From assembly GCA_973895155.1 (NCBI GenBank), contig OZ316892.1, forward strand, positions 7,936,001 to 8,000,000: DNA of 64,000 bases. The letters are read 5' to 3'. Position numbers and translations under genes: made by a program. This document shows, piece by piece, positions 1 to 11,700 of this stretch (the first letter of the stretch is position 1; the number at the start of each line of letters is the position of its first letter). The notes beneath the pieces were generated by a model. The model worked only from the letters and a program-made list of their open reading frames with translations. It made no database searches and was not told the origin of the DNA. This DNA is from Marsupella aquatica (taxonomy: Eukaryota > Marchantiophyta).

Positions 1-149
1 TAGTCGGAGACCCCAACAGTTTTGTCTAGACGCGGGTTAATTATGGGGCAAAACCTGGGGGGGTTTAAAATCGTGACTTTCCGGGAAGGTAAGGAAGTCC
101 GGGAAATAAGCATTTTTAATTTTTTGGTAACACCCCTTCTAAGGCAACA

Positions 150-800
150 CTCAGGCAGGACTGGGGGAGTATGGGGGGTTTAATTAAACCCCCATTAAAT
201 CCTTCCGCGAGTGGGCAGCGAGGGAGCCGGGCCTTAAAGAGTATGAGGGGATCCATAAGAGGCAGCCCTGGAGCTGCCACGTGGAATCCCCATAAGGGGC
301 ACGAAGCCAGCCAAGGCGAAGAAAAAAAAAGAACTCCGTGGGGGGAAGCTGCCGCGAGTTAGGAGTATGGGGGCTTTTTAAAAACATCCCTCCCAAGGAG
401 GGCACCCGGGCCGTGGCAGAGCGAGCGAGTGACCGGGAAGGAGGGCCGTGAGCTCCGCGAGGGCGGGAGCTGCCGCGAGCTCCGAGAGTGAGCCAGGGGG
501 CAGGGAGCCGGCCGGCAGCAGGACTGGGGGATATTGGGGCAGCCGCATGGCGAGGGGCGAGCGAGCCCTGCATAGGGCCGCGAGCCGCCAGGGAGCTGCT
601 AGGTGCGAGGTGCGAGGTGCGAGGACGCGAGCTGCGGGAGGAGGGGGAAATTAAAACCCCCTTAAGGGGCTCCGCGAGTGACCGGGCAGGGGGGCCGCGA
701 GCCCTGCATAGGGCCGCGAGCCCGCACGGACGCGAGCTGCGAGGAAGGGGGACTCCCGCGAGTCGGGACAAAGGAGGGCTCCGGGGCGCAAGGCGAAAAG
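150..800. repeat. GC-rich degenerate tandem repeat leader
   Basis: Several imperfect units share words such as GCGAGTGACCGGG, GGACTGGGGGA and a run of Gs followed by TTAATTAAACCCCC-like palindromes. A 26-bp block beginning GCGAGCCCTGCATAGG occurs at 561-586 and again at 697-722, 136 bp apart. The open frames here on both strands are rich in Arg, Ser, Pro and Gly and reflect base composition rather than genes. Confidence 0.6.
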
Positions 801-1142
801 CTGCTCCCGGGAAGGGTTTCGTTGTTTTTTTTTCTCTCCCCTCTTTCTCCTTTTCACACGACCCTTCTCTTGCCGAAAGCAAACTCGAGTTTTCTCTCTT
901 ATTGCCGAAAGCTTTCTCCTTATGTTACAATAATTTGAGCTCTCTCTCCAATTCTTCTCAAGGTTCACTCATGGGGGATTGCGGGGACTGTCCGGGCATT
1001 AACGACAGCAACATGGAGTGACGACGGAGGGGATTGAGAGAAATAAATTAATCGGGCTACGGGGGCTGTTTCGGGCCAGGGAATTGACATTGCTACGGGT
1101 GACGGGATTTGGTGATTGAGGATTTGATTTCGGGATGCATGA

Positions 1143-2996
1143 ATGCTAGATCAACCGGAGTTTAGTGTGGCACGCATTCGGAGATACAAGGCTGCTTACT
1201 GTGACTACGTGGAGACTTTGATTGCAAGGGAGAGAGAAGAGAGAGAAGCTACGATGAGCACGGGATTGGCAGCAGGTTCCACACCGGTGGGTAGGAGGAT
1301 TTTTCATCGAATTTATCCCAAGACCTCCGCCAAGGTGATGGAGGATTGTCGGAATATTTTCCAAGCCACCGGGGTTACAGAATTCATGAAGGTGGAGATT
1401 ACCATCCCTCCGGGGAAGAGCTGGGACATTGAGGCCGGGATGGAGTTATGAACGGAGGGAATCTACTTTGAATGTCTCAAACGTGTAGTGCCCCATGTGG
1501 AGTTGGCTAGGCTGCTGTTTCTGGAGAATCAGAAATTCTCATTCACACCTCGGAACATTAGGGGAGAACTCACGTTGAAGATGGTGGCCACTTGGGTGAT
1601 TAATCCCACCTCCACCACTGCCATCCCTCTTTCCGCTGTCAAGGATGTTGAGTATAAGGGATTCCTGGCCAAGGTTCATCAACGGGTCCTTGGCAACGTG
1701 CAATCCGGGGTGGTGAATGAAGAGCATTTCGTGGTAGCTATGGACATCAAGAACTACCCAGCCCATGTGTACGGATGGTGGTACTATGGGTTGAAGAAGC
1801 TGTTGGCCGCTGATCCCGGGAGTGTGAAACCAGGTGGGGCTGTACATTTGATGGGGTCATTTGTATTGGCCAGGGCAGAAGGGTTGATTGGTTCCCCGGG
1901 ACAGGAAGACACGGGATCATCTCTCACCACGGAGATCTGGAGTATTGCCACTACCGTTTTAGGGAAGCTCACGGAGGAATCATCGTCGGCTGGTGGGGAT
2001 GACGATAGAGGAGAAGAAAACCAGGATGAGGACTACACGTTGGAGTGGCTTGAATCACTCGTGGGAGATCCGAAAAAGCCCCTGGTCTACAACATTCCGG
2101 ATGTTTACCTGGCAGAGCTACGGGATTTCAGAGAGAGAGTCCATGAGGGACTCAAGCTAGTCCACGCATTGAGAGATTCTCTCAAGCACGCCACAGCCAG
2201 AGTAGAGACGTTAGAGCAGAGTACCCTGTCTCTGAAGGAGGTGATCAAGGCCAAGGAGGGGACCATTCATGAGAAGGTTAAGCTTCTCCAAGCAGCTCAC
2301 GTAGAGATCTCCAACTTGAAGGGAGCCTTGTCCACCAAGGCCAAGGAAGCAGAAGAGGTGGAAGCGTTGAGACAAGCATTGGCCAAAGAGAAGCAGAATT
2401 CTGGAGAAGTGGTGGAGTGGAGAAACCAGGTGGGAGCACTACGGAGTCAGGTGGCCGCCTTTGAGACACGAGCAAAGAGGAGTGAGGCCTTGAGTCTGGG
2501 GAAACGGAAGAGCCCCGGCACACCTAGCTCCACACTTTCCCCGGATTTGATCTCCCAGGCTATTGAGATGGTGGTGAAGGAGGTTAGTGGGAAGTATGGG
2601 CCCTTGTTGGATGGAGCCAAGAAGAGTCAGGAGAAGAGCAAGGGCTCGGAGAAGAAGCTCCGGGAGGTACGGAAATCGTTACGGGAGGCTCAGGTCAGTA
2701 CGGGGATGCCACCCAGGTCTGTCACCCCCAGGACTCCCATGGCCACAGGGCAAGTTCTACCGTTGGAGTTGCGGTCCGGAGAAGAGACTACCCTATGGAA
2801 AGACACCATTGGTGAGGGGTACATCAAGGCGTGGCAGGCCTTGGCAACTTTGAGGAAGCAAGGGAGCGGCAGCACGAAGAGTACCCCGGTAAAGAAGAAG
2901 AAAAGTGAGGTGGCACTCACTCCCGTGAGTGATGAAGAGGAGGCCCACTCACGGGGCACAAGCCGGGGCACCGAGAGTGAAGAAGAGGAGGAGTAG
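1143..2996 (+). pseudogene. Gag-like ORF of unknown family, interrupted by in-frame TGA
   Basis: A single reading frame of 618 codons starts at ATG 1143 and ends at TAG 2994-2996, broken only by a TGA at 1449-1451 (codon 103). The frame continues without shift after that stop, and the text on both sides reads as one protein. The first ~300 residues look globular (GWWYYGLKKLL, KFSFTPRNIRGEL). Residues ~320-460 are heptad-rich and probably coiled coil. The C-terminus holds a lysine cluster (VKKKKSE) and a Glu-rich tail. I do not recognise the family; it resembles structural ORFs of plant retroelements in general style. It is either a decayed element protein or a readthrough gene, and decay is simpler. 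Confidence 0.55.
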
Positions 2997-2999
2997 ATA

Positions 3000-3935
3000 G
3001 TCGTACGGATGTGATTGTATGGCCTCTGGATTTCCAACTTTTTTGTGAGGGGTCACTCACGGGCTTGTTGGAAAGAGCTCGCGGAGCTGATTCCAACAAG
3101 AGGCGGCGCTCCTCAAACGGAGCCAGGATGAGCAAGTTATGGCCCGACGAAATTGTGTTTTCGCGATACGAAAACGACCATAACTCAGGCGTCCGATGTC
3201 CGTTGCGAGTGCGGCTGAGTGATTCGGGATCAGGAGGAGAAGGGCTATCCAAGGGTGAGCTCAAAAGTACAATTGATAGGGCACCTAGTTTCAGCCATTG
3301 TGGGGTGCCTTGCAATTTCAGGGTTCACTGTGTACAGTTGGGGCGCCGTCGAAGGCACCGTCGGCCCCTTGTTTAGGGTATTAGCAGCATGTGTGTGCCG
3401 CATGCCTTTTTAGTTTAGGGATTTCTTAGTGCAGGGTTTTAGCGGCGCCGCTAGGGTAGCCGCCATCGTTGTGACCCCATGAGGGGTGCTTTGGTGTGGT
3501 TTTTCGGTATTTAGGGGGAGAGCCCCGAAGTAGTTCGGGGGGAACTCAGTCTAGTGTTTGCTTAGGGAAGTTAGCTCATAGCCAAAAGAGGGAATCAAGC
3601 CAGAGTAGTGAGGTAGAGGTGTAACACTTGCCCCAGTGAGGCAGTAGTTGGGCAGACGGCAAGAGGCCGGGTTGTCCTTGCAATGTGTTACGACGTTTTG
3701 CCAAAAGATATGGATTTGGGTTGATTCCTCAAGTTTTGGTGTGGCGTTATTTTTTCGGGTTCACGATTGTGTTCTTTCCCCAAGAAGTGTCTAAAGAATA
3801 CTTGCACGGATTGGTCGACCATGTGAGTAGGGGGGTGGTGACAGCACTCCACCAGCGACCAGTAGGAGTGTGTGTGTGGCGTAGTCCATGGGACTTGATC
3901 AAAAGCAGCGGAACTAGTCGGTAGACTTGATCAAA
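3000..3935 (+). other. Non-coding tail of the transposon-like unit
   Basis: This G- and T-rich sequence has no convincing ORF. It contains a purine stretch near 3505-3545 (AGGGGGAGAGCCCCGAAG) that could form part of a small hairpin with the following TTCGGGGGG. Composition changes to AT-rich after about 3940. No gene is supported. Confidence 0.3.
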
Positions 3936-4955
3936 AACTAAATTTCCGGGAGCGGAAATAAACATACTCATCCTACATGCAATAGAATCCTAATAGCGTC
4001 CCTCCACGTTCCCGTCATACGATAACAAACAATTTTAGTAGGAGTAAATACGTATTCGTCGTGTAAATCGTTTGATAAGCAGGTGACAACTAAGTATGAG
4101 GAGACTGGTGGGCAATGTTTCATTGCCTTAGACTGGCGTTGGGAGCTGGTTGGGTCATGGGAAGGGCTGAGCTCAAGGGGGACTATCTGGACCCTTGGAT
4201 GGACTGTGAGTTCTGAAGGCTTGAGTGAGAGCTACTCTTGGGCCCAAGGCCAAAGAAGATTACTTCATACGGAACGAACTGTTGGCACATGAGATACGAC
4301 ACGACTCGGGTGTAGCTGTCAGGGACCCTCGACTGACGATGAGTTCTGAGGACCCCCAACTGACGACAAGATCAAGAGTAATAAGGAGCCCCAACTTTTC
4401 CCTACTCATGACTAAAGGGGTTCTAAGAAAGAAGAATAGAAGGAGAGTGCACCAGTCCCACCATAATACATGCTTGTGAAAATCATGATTATTTTGCAGT
4501 GGCTATTTTCCCACCCAAACTAGTATTCATGCTTGTGTTCATGTTCAGAACACTAAATGAAGTGCCCACTATTTTTTTGGTTATATAGAACTGTCTACTA
4601 GTGTTACTGGCACTAGTTTCTGATCAGCATGAGTAGATCTGAAAATGGGATCTTATGTGTGAGTTGTCTTGGAGATTTACTCTATGGTGAGAAGTTTCAA
4701 AGTACTAAACTTAAGTACTGTAATTATACCCCAAGATTGTTCAAAGTGAATGGGCATGTGGTCCCAAAGTGGGGTTATTTTCCTACATCATCCACCCAGT
4801 CCATGTCTCCCATTTAGCCATTGGCACCTGCAACTTTATTCAGCCGTAAACAATGTTGATTTCTTCAGTCTAAGCGGGAGTCAAAGTCAGAAAGTAGATG
4901 CTGGATGGTTTAGAATCACACGTTTGCCCTAGTAAATCAGATGGACCCCAACGTC
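3936..4955. other. Intergenic, nothing recognised
   Basis: Only short open frames (under 90 codons) with no recognisable motif. No RNA gene or repeat could be supported. Confidence 0.4.
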
Positions 4956-4959
4956 TGAT

Positions 4960-5415
4960 AATTCTACAAAGGAGCATATACTGTTTGAGTACAAAATATT
5001 GTTTGAGAACAGCCTATGCAGATTCAGGTGGTCTATGCGTGATTTTGTTCAAACCTTGTGAGCATTGTTTTCTAGAGTAAAGGATTTAATATGCATCACA
5101 ATTACCTAGCAACACATCAAACAAATGGAAAAAGAACAAGCGTGGTGGAGAAGTAACAAATGCAGTAAACAGATGAATACCCCCATCCCATTGGTGTCAC
5201 TCCTCTGCATTGGTGTTTTTCTCTTTCAACATATAAAGGAAAAATGCCAAATCACAACCCCATTTTGACAAAATTTTACCAAAAGATCTCTAAAGTTTGT
5301 GAAATCACAAAGCCCCCCTTATGCTTTGGAGTGCACTTAAGCGTTCCTTATGCCACAACCCCTCTGAACTGCCATTGAGAGTAATAACCAAAACCCTGTT
5401 ACCATGCAATATGCA
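4960..5415 (+). pseudogene. Relic of an HNL 3' flank
   Basis: The stretch aligns, with many differences, to sequence just downstream of the intact HNL gene. TTTGAGTACAAAATATTGTTTG through TTTTGTTCAAACCTTGTG here corresponds to 16126-16205, GGAAAAAGAACAAG corresponds to about 16300, and 5225-5410 corresponds to 16860-17010. The foldback element at 16.46-16.86 kb is absent here. It suggests that another HNL copy once lay to the left and lost its coding part. The identity looks roughly 65-75 percent by eye, so this is a moderate call. Confidence 0.45.
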
Positions 5416-5775
5416 CTGTCATAGCACCAGTAGACTTCGGATGATCAGGTTTGGCATGCCTTATACAAAAAATCTAATATCTTTTCCTTTCAATTTATAG
5501 GGCTATGCCCATAATGAAATTCTGTAGAATGAGTTCTTTCTGAACTTCTAAAATCAATGCATACACTGATAAATCAGAGTTTTACCTTAGCACTTCGAAT
5601 GTTCATAAAATTGGCATTGAATGTTTTTCCCAAGTTTCATTAACACTACCTAAAATTTTATCCCAGGGATGAAAATTGGTCAAATCTGTCAGCAATCGAT
5701 AATTTTTGGAACGAACCTGATATGCAGTACAGTACAGTTTAATATATGTTGTGATCTGTTGCACAGACCCGAAGC

Positions 5776-5910
5776 CCTGAGAAACAAGGGACACCTATGC
5801 CTCCCTTATCTTAAAAAACAAGGGACACCTTCCCCTCCCTCATCTTGAGAAACAAGCCTCCCTCATCTTGAAAACCATATGGGTCTTGAGGAATAAGGGA
5901 CACCTTAACC
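5776..5910. repeat. Imperfect short tandem repeats
   Basis: Three to four degenerate units of about 30-45 bp share the words GAAACAAGGGACACCT and CCTCCCTCATCTT. They lie between the HNL relic and the next HNL 5' region. Confidence 0.6.
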
Positions 5911-5959
5911 TAGCCCAAACAATCGAGGGGTATGTATGGAAGTTCTTTCAAACTTGAAG

Positions 5960-7843
5960 GGCACTTACGTAATTCTGTAACGTGTAGGGGTAATGTTGTA
6001 ATTTCCCCTTTTTATATATATTATTTTTAATTTCCGAGAAAACAAAACCAAAAAAACAGACAATCCACTTATGTCCATGGATTGGACTCGCTCAACGTGA
6101 CACGCGCTATAGTAAATTTACTCAAAGGAAAAGAAGTCAATCCAATTGGCATAGGTGACATCTCACGCTTGACGGCATTTCTGCCCAAAGACCAAAAAGT
6201 TTTGGAGCACGGGCTCTGATCTGGGTTTTTCTGCTGGCGCTCGCTATCGTTGTGCCCCCGATGACTCAAATCAGGGTGTCAATGGAGTAGAAATGATGGA
6301 CTTCTGACCATAGACTCCTGTTCCAGGCAAGTGACAACTCTCTAACTAGTTTTCTCCGACCTTGATTCTAAGCTAAGAGACCCGTCGGATTTGAACAGTT
6401 TCCGGATTGAGAAAACTTGGACCCCTTCGTGCTTGGATGGGGAGTGGGTACGCTTCAGATGTAGAAAACACTGGCAAGCCTGCGCTCTCGTGTGATCCAA
6501 AGAAATCTTCAAGGAAGGTGATTTCCGATTTCCCTGGATCTAGTTGTTTTGTTGATCATAGAACAGTACTCGTCTGCAATCTCATCCTTCCTATTTGTAC
6601 TTCGGAGCGATTCCCAATGACAGTCTCTGTCGATCGATCGGTCTGTCGGTTTAGAAACGAGTGTGGGTGCTGAAAAGGCCTTTGCCTTCCCTGTGGTTTC
6701 TTCATCATGCATCAGGCGAGAGTTCCTGTTCTTCTATCCAAGCTTGACACGGTTCTTTGCTTGGTGCTAGCCCCTCCTTTGATCCGACCCGTATGTGCCA
6801 TTTCGAACCGCGAGTCAGAGGGCATACCACAACGAATGGAGTTCCCAATTTCGAGGACATACTTGGGGGAAACAGATCGTTGCTGCCCGGTGAGGGCCTC
6901 TACTTGCACAATCAATCGAAGTGCAAAGCTACTGTAGAAGTTGGCCTGATCGAGCCGCTACCGCCACGCACTCCTGCCAAAGAGGTAATTGCCCAACCTC
7001 ACTTCTAGAGTACTATATTGTGAATCACTCAATGTTAATGTCGTCCTCATTAGACACGATGTTTGGAGATACCGCTTGTCATCGCCGACATGTTTGAATA
7101 GTGATGGCAGGGCGATCTGCTGTTCTGAAGGAGACAGTAAGAGCTCTGAGAGGAACGTAATCCAGTACAAGCATACTTAGTTTCGTGGGCTGATCTGATT
7201 TGCAGTCTGGCAATGCATGTGATGCAGAGGAGAACGATATTACTATGTATCTACGGTACTAACTAGATAAGAGGGACATAACTAGCCAACCGAGAGGAAG
7301 GGACGGAAATCCGACGCAGAACTAGAACGAGCTTGCAAGTGGGCAATGATAAAAATCCTCCTACAGTTCTCCGTGTTCAAGGACACTGACCGACTAGTGT
7401 GTCCAACTCATGACATCGTCGACAATCCAGATGTGGGTACTTCTGCCTCAATGTCCATGATTAGTGTAGTTAATCGCTGACTGCATGGTCATCTTGGGTT
7501 CCAGATTCTAGGGGACTTGCTGTCGCAGCTGTGTTCGAAGGAATTCCTTGTCCTTTGGCAATGGGTATTCTTGATTGGGGTGCGTTCATGTCGGCAACAT
7601 CTGCGATTCTGGCCAACGGAGGGAAAGAAGATACGCTTTCAAGCACGCACTTGAGCTTTCTGGTCACTCTGTAATTGTTGGCGCGTCTGGTCTCCTTATA
7701 CTTGTTGACCTTCCTTCCAAATTTACCTCACACGACTTTCGGCCGATACGCAAGTTGAAGCTTCTCTTCCAATTCATGCCAACCTTCTGAGTCTCGGAGA
7801 AGTGCCATGAAGGATCGAAAGGTAAACGACGATTGGTTACTGT
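5960..7843 (+). pseudogene. HNL-A: truncated HNL copy (5' flank plus exon 1)
   Basis: The copy keeps the HNL upstream region (about 5960-7480, aligning to 7850-8680 of HNL-B and 19440-22260 near HNL-C) and an exon 1 homologue starting at ATG 7561. That exon runs 37 codons (MGILDWGAFMSATSA...) and meets TAA at 7672-7674, in the middle of the hydrophobic segment. The intact copies have a Tyr codon there. At about 7823-7845 homology switches straight into the upstream region of HNL-B, so introns, hydrolase, NB-ARC and LRR are all missing. It is a dead 5' fragment left by unequal exchange or deletion. Confidence 0.75.
6700..7170 (+). repeat. Upstream module shared with 20585-21075
   Basis: About 470 bp beginning CATGCATCAGGCGAGAG... 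match the block at 20585-21075 upstream of HNL-C. Shared words include TTGACACGGTTCTTTGCTTGG and GATCTGCTG(C/T)TCTGA. The equivalent place in HNL-B (about 8480-8540) is a short junction lacking the module. It may be an ancient part of the HNL upstream region lost from HNL-B, or an insertion carried by the other two. Confidence 0.65.
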
Positions 7844-7844
7844 G

Positions 7845-8759
7845 TTTTAAGGACATTTGGGTAATTTTGATATCTCGAAGGGTAATGTTGTAATTTTCCA
7901 TTGTTATAAGGCTACTTCCATTCCTAAAAACGAAAGAAGAAAAAACAGACCAAATCGAATCACGATCACACGCGCTATGGTACCTTTAGTGGGAAGAGAA
8001 GAAGTCAATCGAATTGATGGAGGTGACCTCTCACGGTGGACGAGATTTGCTACACAAACTCCAAACTCTGAACGAAACGTCTTGGAACACATGCTCTGAT
8101 GTGGGTCTTTGTGCTGCGCTCGCTATGGTTGTTCCCCGATGACTCAATTCGGCGTATCAGTGGACTGCAGATGCACATTGAGAGTCGGTGGACGTCCTGA
8201 CCATAGACTGAGGCTTCAGACAAGTGTCAACTCTCTAACCAGTGTTCTATAACCTTGATTCTTCGGAGCTACTCTAAAAAAACTGGAACAGTTTGTGGGT
8301 CGAGAAAGCTTGGACCCGATCGTGCTGGGATGGGGAGTGGGCATGCTTCAGATTTAGAAAACACTGGCACGATTGCGCCCTCCTGTGATCCAAAGAACTC
8401 TACAACGAAGGTGACTCCCAAATTCTCTAGTTCCAGTGGTTTTTTCATGATCATAGAAAAGTAGTCGTCGGCAATTGATTCAAGGACGTAGGGAAAACAG
8501 ATCGTTGCTGCCTTGTGAGGGCTCGTAATTGCGAGCATTCAATGATCAAAATTCTCCCGCAGTCGTTTTCATTGTGTTAACGCACAGTAAGTGACTAGTG
8601 TCTCCAACTCGTTACATCCTGGGCACTCAGATGTGGGTAGTCCTGGTGTAAACGACCATGATTTGTCTTTAATCGCTGACTGCAGGGTCGTCTTGCGTTC
8701 CATATGCTAGGGGACTTGCTGTCGAAGCCGTGGTTGAAGGAATTCTTCGTCCTCTGGCA
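7845..8759 (+). promoter_or_regulatory. HNL-B upstream region
   Basis: The block 7853-7943 (GTAATTTTGATATCTCGAAGG ... AACGAAAGAAGAAAAAAC) is almost identical to 18090-18180 and recognisable near 5960-6060, so it marks the conserved 5' flank of the family. A short ORF follows (see the separate entry). Downstream of it lies diverged but alignable sequence shared with the A, C and D copies. The coding start, TATA box and transcription start were not determined. Confidence 0.5.
7977..8099 (+). CDS. Conserved short upstream ORF of HNL-B (uORF or upstream exon)
   Basis: ATG 7977 opens a 40-codon frame beginning MVPLVGREEVNRID and ending at TGA 8097-8099. The D copy has a parallel frame at 19469-19567 (MVPLLMGQEVNRID) with the same start and a shared LSRW motif. 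The A copy has lost the ATG. It could be an upstream ORF in a 5' leader. Alternatively it could be a first coding exon: a GT in GATGGAG|GTGACC and the AG before 8686 would join it in phase to the exon that starts HNL-B. The sequence alone cannot decide. Confidence 0.3.
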   Translation: MVPLVGREEVNRIDGGDLSRWTRFATQTPNSERNVLEHML

Positions 8760-11700
8760 ATGGCTCTTCTTGATTGGGATGCTATCATGTCGACAACATC
8801 TGCGATTTTGGCCATCGAAGGCAAAGAAGATACGCTATCAACCGCGCACTTAGGCTTTCTGGTCACTCTGTACTTGTTGGCATTTCTGGTCTCCTTATAC
8901 TTGTTGACCTTCATTCCAAATTTACTTCACATAACTTTCGGCCGGTACGCAAGTTGGGGCTACTCCTCCAATTCATGCCAAGCTTCTGGGTCTCGGAGAA
9001 GTGCCATAAAGGTGTACGAGGTAATCGATTGGTACTCCGTAGCTGCTCTTGGCCTCTCTGAAGTTCCTGTTTTTCGGTTTAGCTCCGGCGGCCTGAAATA
9101 TTATTGTGAGCAAGGTGTTCTCAAAAGCTTTTACAACCCTGTGACTTGTATTCATGCTTCTTCGTGTGCGGCAGATATATGCTGGCACAAGTCGAGCATT
9201 ATCTTGCAAGCCTAACTAGTCGTCACACACCAACAACATTGATGCCTTGACTGCTTGTGATCATGTTCTGTTTCTATCGCAGATCAATGCCTCCTTGTTT
9301 GTTTTGAACGAGCCGGAGCCACCAATCACTCCCGAGATCGATATTGTATTCTTTCATGGCTTTCAGTCTGGTGATTCATTTGATATGCGTTTGCGGACCT
9401 GGGAAATCCTACTTGATGACGGCCCTTGCATATGGCCTAGTACATGGCTCCTTGAAAGCTTTCCAAAAGCTCGAGTGTTATACGTGTCTTACGATGCTGT
9501 CCTTGGAAAGATTTCCCAAGGAAGCTCTGACCTTTACATTATTTCAGAGAATCTGGTATCGGATTTCTTGCAAGCTGGCATTGGTCAAACTCCCAATTGC
9601 CCTGTGGTTTTGGTGGGTCACTGCTTTGGTGGCATTGTGTTAAAGCAACTATGCTTGGACATAAATAAAAGCATCAGTTTGGAGAGATTGAAGAGTCGAA
9701 GGATTAAGCTGGAGAATTTTCTTCGTAGAACAAAAGGGATCTTCTATTATGGCACTCCTCACAGAGGAAGTCCATGTGTAGACAAAGCACAGGACCTTCG
9801 TGCAAATCCTTTGCTTCAATACTTCAAGATTTTGAGCAAAGACGCAAGTCGCATGAATTCAGAGTTTTCTCGCTTATGTACAGTACGCCCTGAGTGGCAG
9901 ATCCAAGGGCTTGGAGAGAGCATCCCTACCAGTCAGGTATAAGGCCCTTCCTTGCGTAGATGTTCCAATTGTTGTGTTTGACCACATTACTCGAGACAAT
10001 TGCTAGACATTTCATCAACATGTGCGGAAATTATTTCCATGTTAGATTGATTTTAAGTAATCGGAATGGTAAACCTCTGCACTTTATAGAATCGATTGGT
10101 GCCTTTATGTAGTACGGTATTCTTTGATCACATAGCATTCCTTGAAATCATATATGTGAGATCAAATTTGTTTTATCAGAGTAGTATTCTTATTCTTTGT
10201 TTCTTCAATGGTTGTTACCCAGGGTGTATTCCAGGGTGTGATAGTGGCTCCAGAAGCATGTTCAAGGGATGGTGATGAATTCAATGTGGTCCCAGCAGAC
10301 CATGTATCGATCACCAAGCCAGAGAGTATAACAGACAGGAGGTTCTATGCCTTGACTCGCCTCCTACATACGATTCTCGACAACAAAAAAGTAAACGAAC
10401 TCTACGCCTGTACTTCGAAATGGTCTTGCTAGTTAGTCTTCTTTGTGACGGTCCTTGGAATAGAAGTCTCAGGAAGATGGGAATGGTATATACAGATCTT
10501 TCTGATGCCTTGTAGTAGCCAAATTTCTTGTTTTCAAGAGCGAGGAAAGACATTTCGATGATTCTTGGATGTAGTTAGGTTTTTTCTGTATGTTTACAAA
10601 AGCTTGATAATTGTTAGATTCAGTAATAGATTTTTTGGTGCAAGAAGTCTTCTAAACAAGCTGACAACTTAAAAGATAGCAAATGATATAGAATAGTGCT
10701 TCCTTTAACCAACAATGATTCTCAGGAAACTGCCACCTTAGAAGGTGATTATGAGCGATAGCACTAACCCTCTGTCAAATGGTGCATGATCCCAATGAAT
10801 TTTCCAAGCTGTGTTCTTTCCCAATAGTTATTGAATATTTCCATTACGTTTTCTTCATTTTGCAGGTGGAGGTGCTTGGTCACCAATGTACGGGCCTTCC
10901 AGACTATCCAATGGGGTTGGAGAAGATTGCACAAGAAGTTAAGGAGAGCCTAAAGGATCATGCTATTCTAGGGATTGTGGGCATGGGAGGAATAGGGAAG
11001 AGCACCCTAGCCAGGCAAGTCTACAACACCATTTCTGCAGACTTTGAATATACTTGCTTCATCCCAAATCTCAAGGATATCAAAGGTGGATTGGAAGACT
11101 GGGTCAGAACTCACTTCTATCGAAGTGGGATGAGTGTTGACAAGATCCAATGGGAGGAGTTGAAGGACATGGAAACTTTGATTGTTGCGGATGATGTGGA
11201 CAGTGAGGATCAATTAGGTGTGTTACCCAAATTGCACCAGTTGGGGGATAGTAGCAAGATTATTGTTACATCGCGTGATAAGGGGATTTTGGACTTTTAT
11301 GAAAAGCATGGAGTCTATGAAGTTAAGTTTCTTGAGATGGATGTGGCAAAGAGGCTCTTTTGCAGACATGCATTTGGTCAAGAAGATGTTCCAGGCCTTG
11401 CTCCCCAAATGAAACACTTGGAACGAGATGTGGCAAAAGTTGTAGAAAAATGTGATGGCTTGCCACTCACTTTGGAAGTTATGGGCCGGTATCTTCGAAA
11501 CCATACTACGAATGCTAACATATGGAAGGAGACCATAAAAAGGCTTGGAAATGCTCAAGCTATTGCGGGGGGTAAGAATGACAGAGTTTGGAAGTCACTC
11601 CAGGTGAGCTATGATGCCCTTTTATCAGGAGAACAGGAGATGTTCATTGAGGCAGCCACAATCTTCTCCAGCTGGCCATTGAGCATTGTTCAAGGCCTAT

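Larger units (their letters stand above)
1..3935 (+). mobile_element. Transposon-like GC-rich unit (limits uncertain)
   Basis: This GC-rich stretch differs sharply in composition from the AT-rich sequence after about 3.94 kb. It holds a repetitive leader (about 150-800), one long ORF (1143-2996) and a G-rich non-coding tail (3000-3900). No reverse transcriptase, integrase or transposase was seen, so if mobile it is non-autonomous. I could not find matching LTRs or target duplications, and the left end may lie outside the window. The transposon reading rests on the ORF style (basic/acidic tail, coiled coil, in-frame stop) and on repeat content, so it is inference. Confidence 0.4.

Noticed and set aside
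184-882. 232-codon minus-strand frame in the GC-rich leader
   Set aside because: Ser/Arg/Pro/Ala-rich text produced by a GC-rich repeat. No domain, and overlapping frames are also open.
9247-9282. Extending the hydrolase exon upstream to the open frame start at 9247
   Set aside because: A strong CTATCGCAG acceptor ends at 9282, conserved in copies C and D, and the joined exon 1 is in phase.
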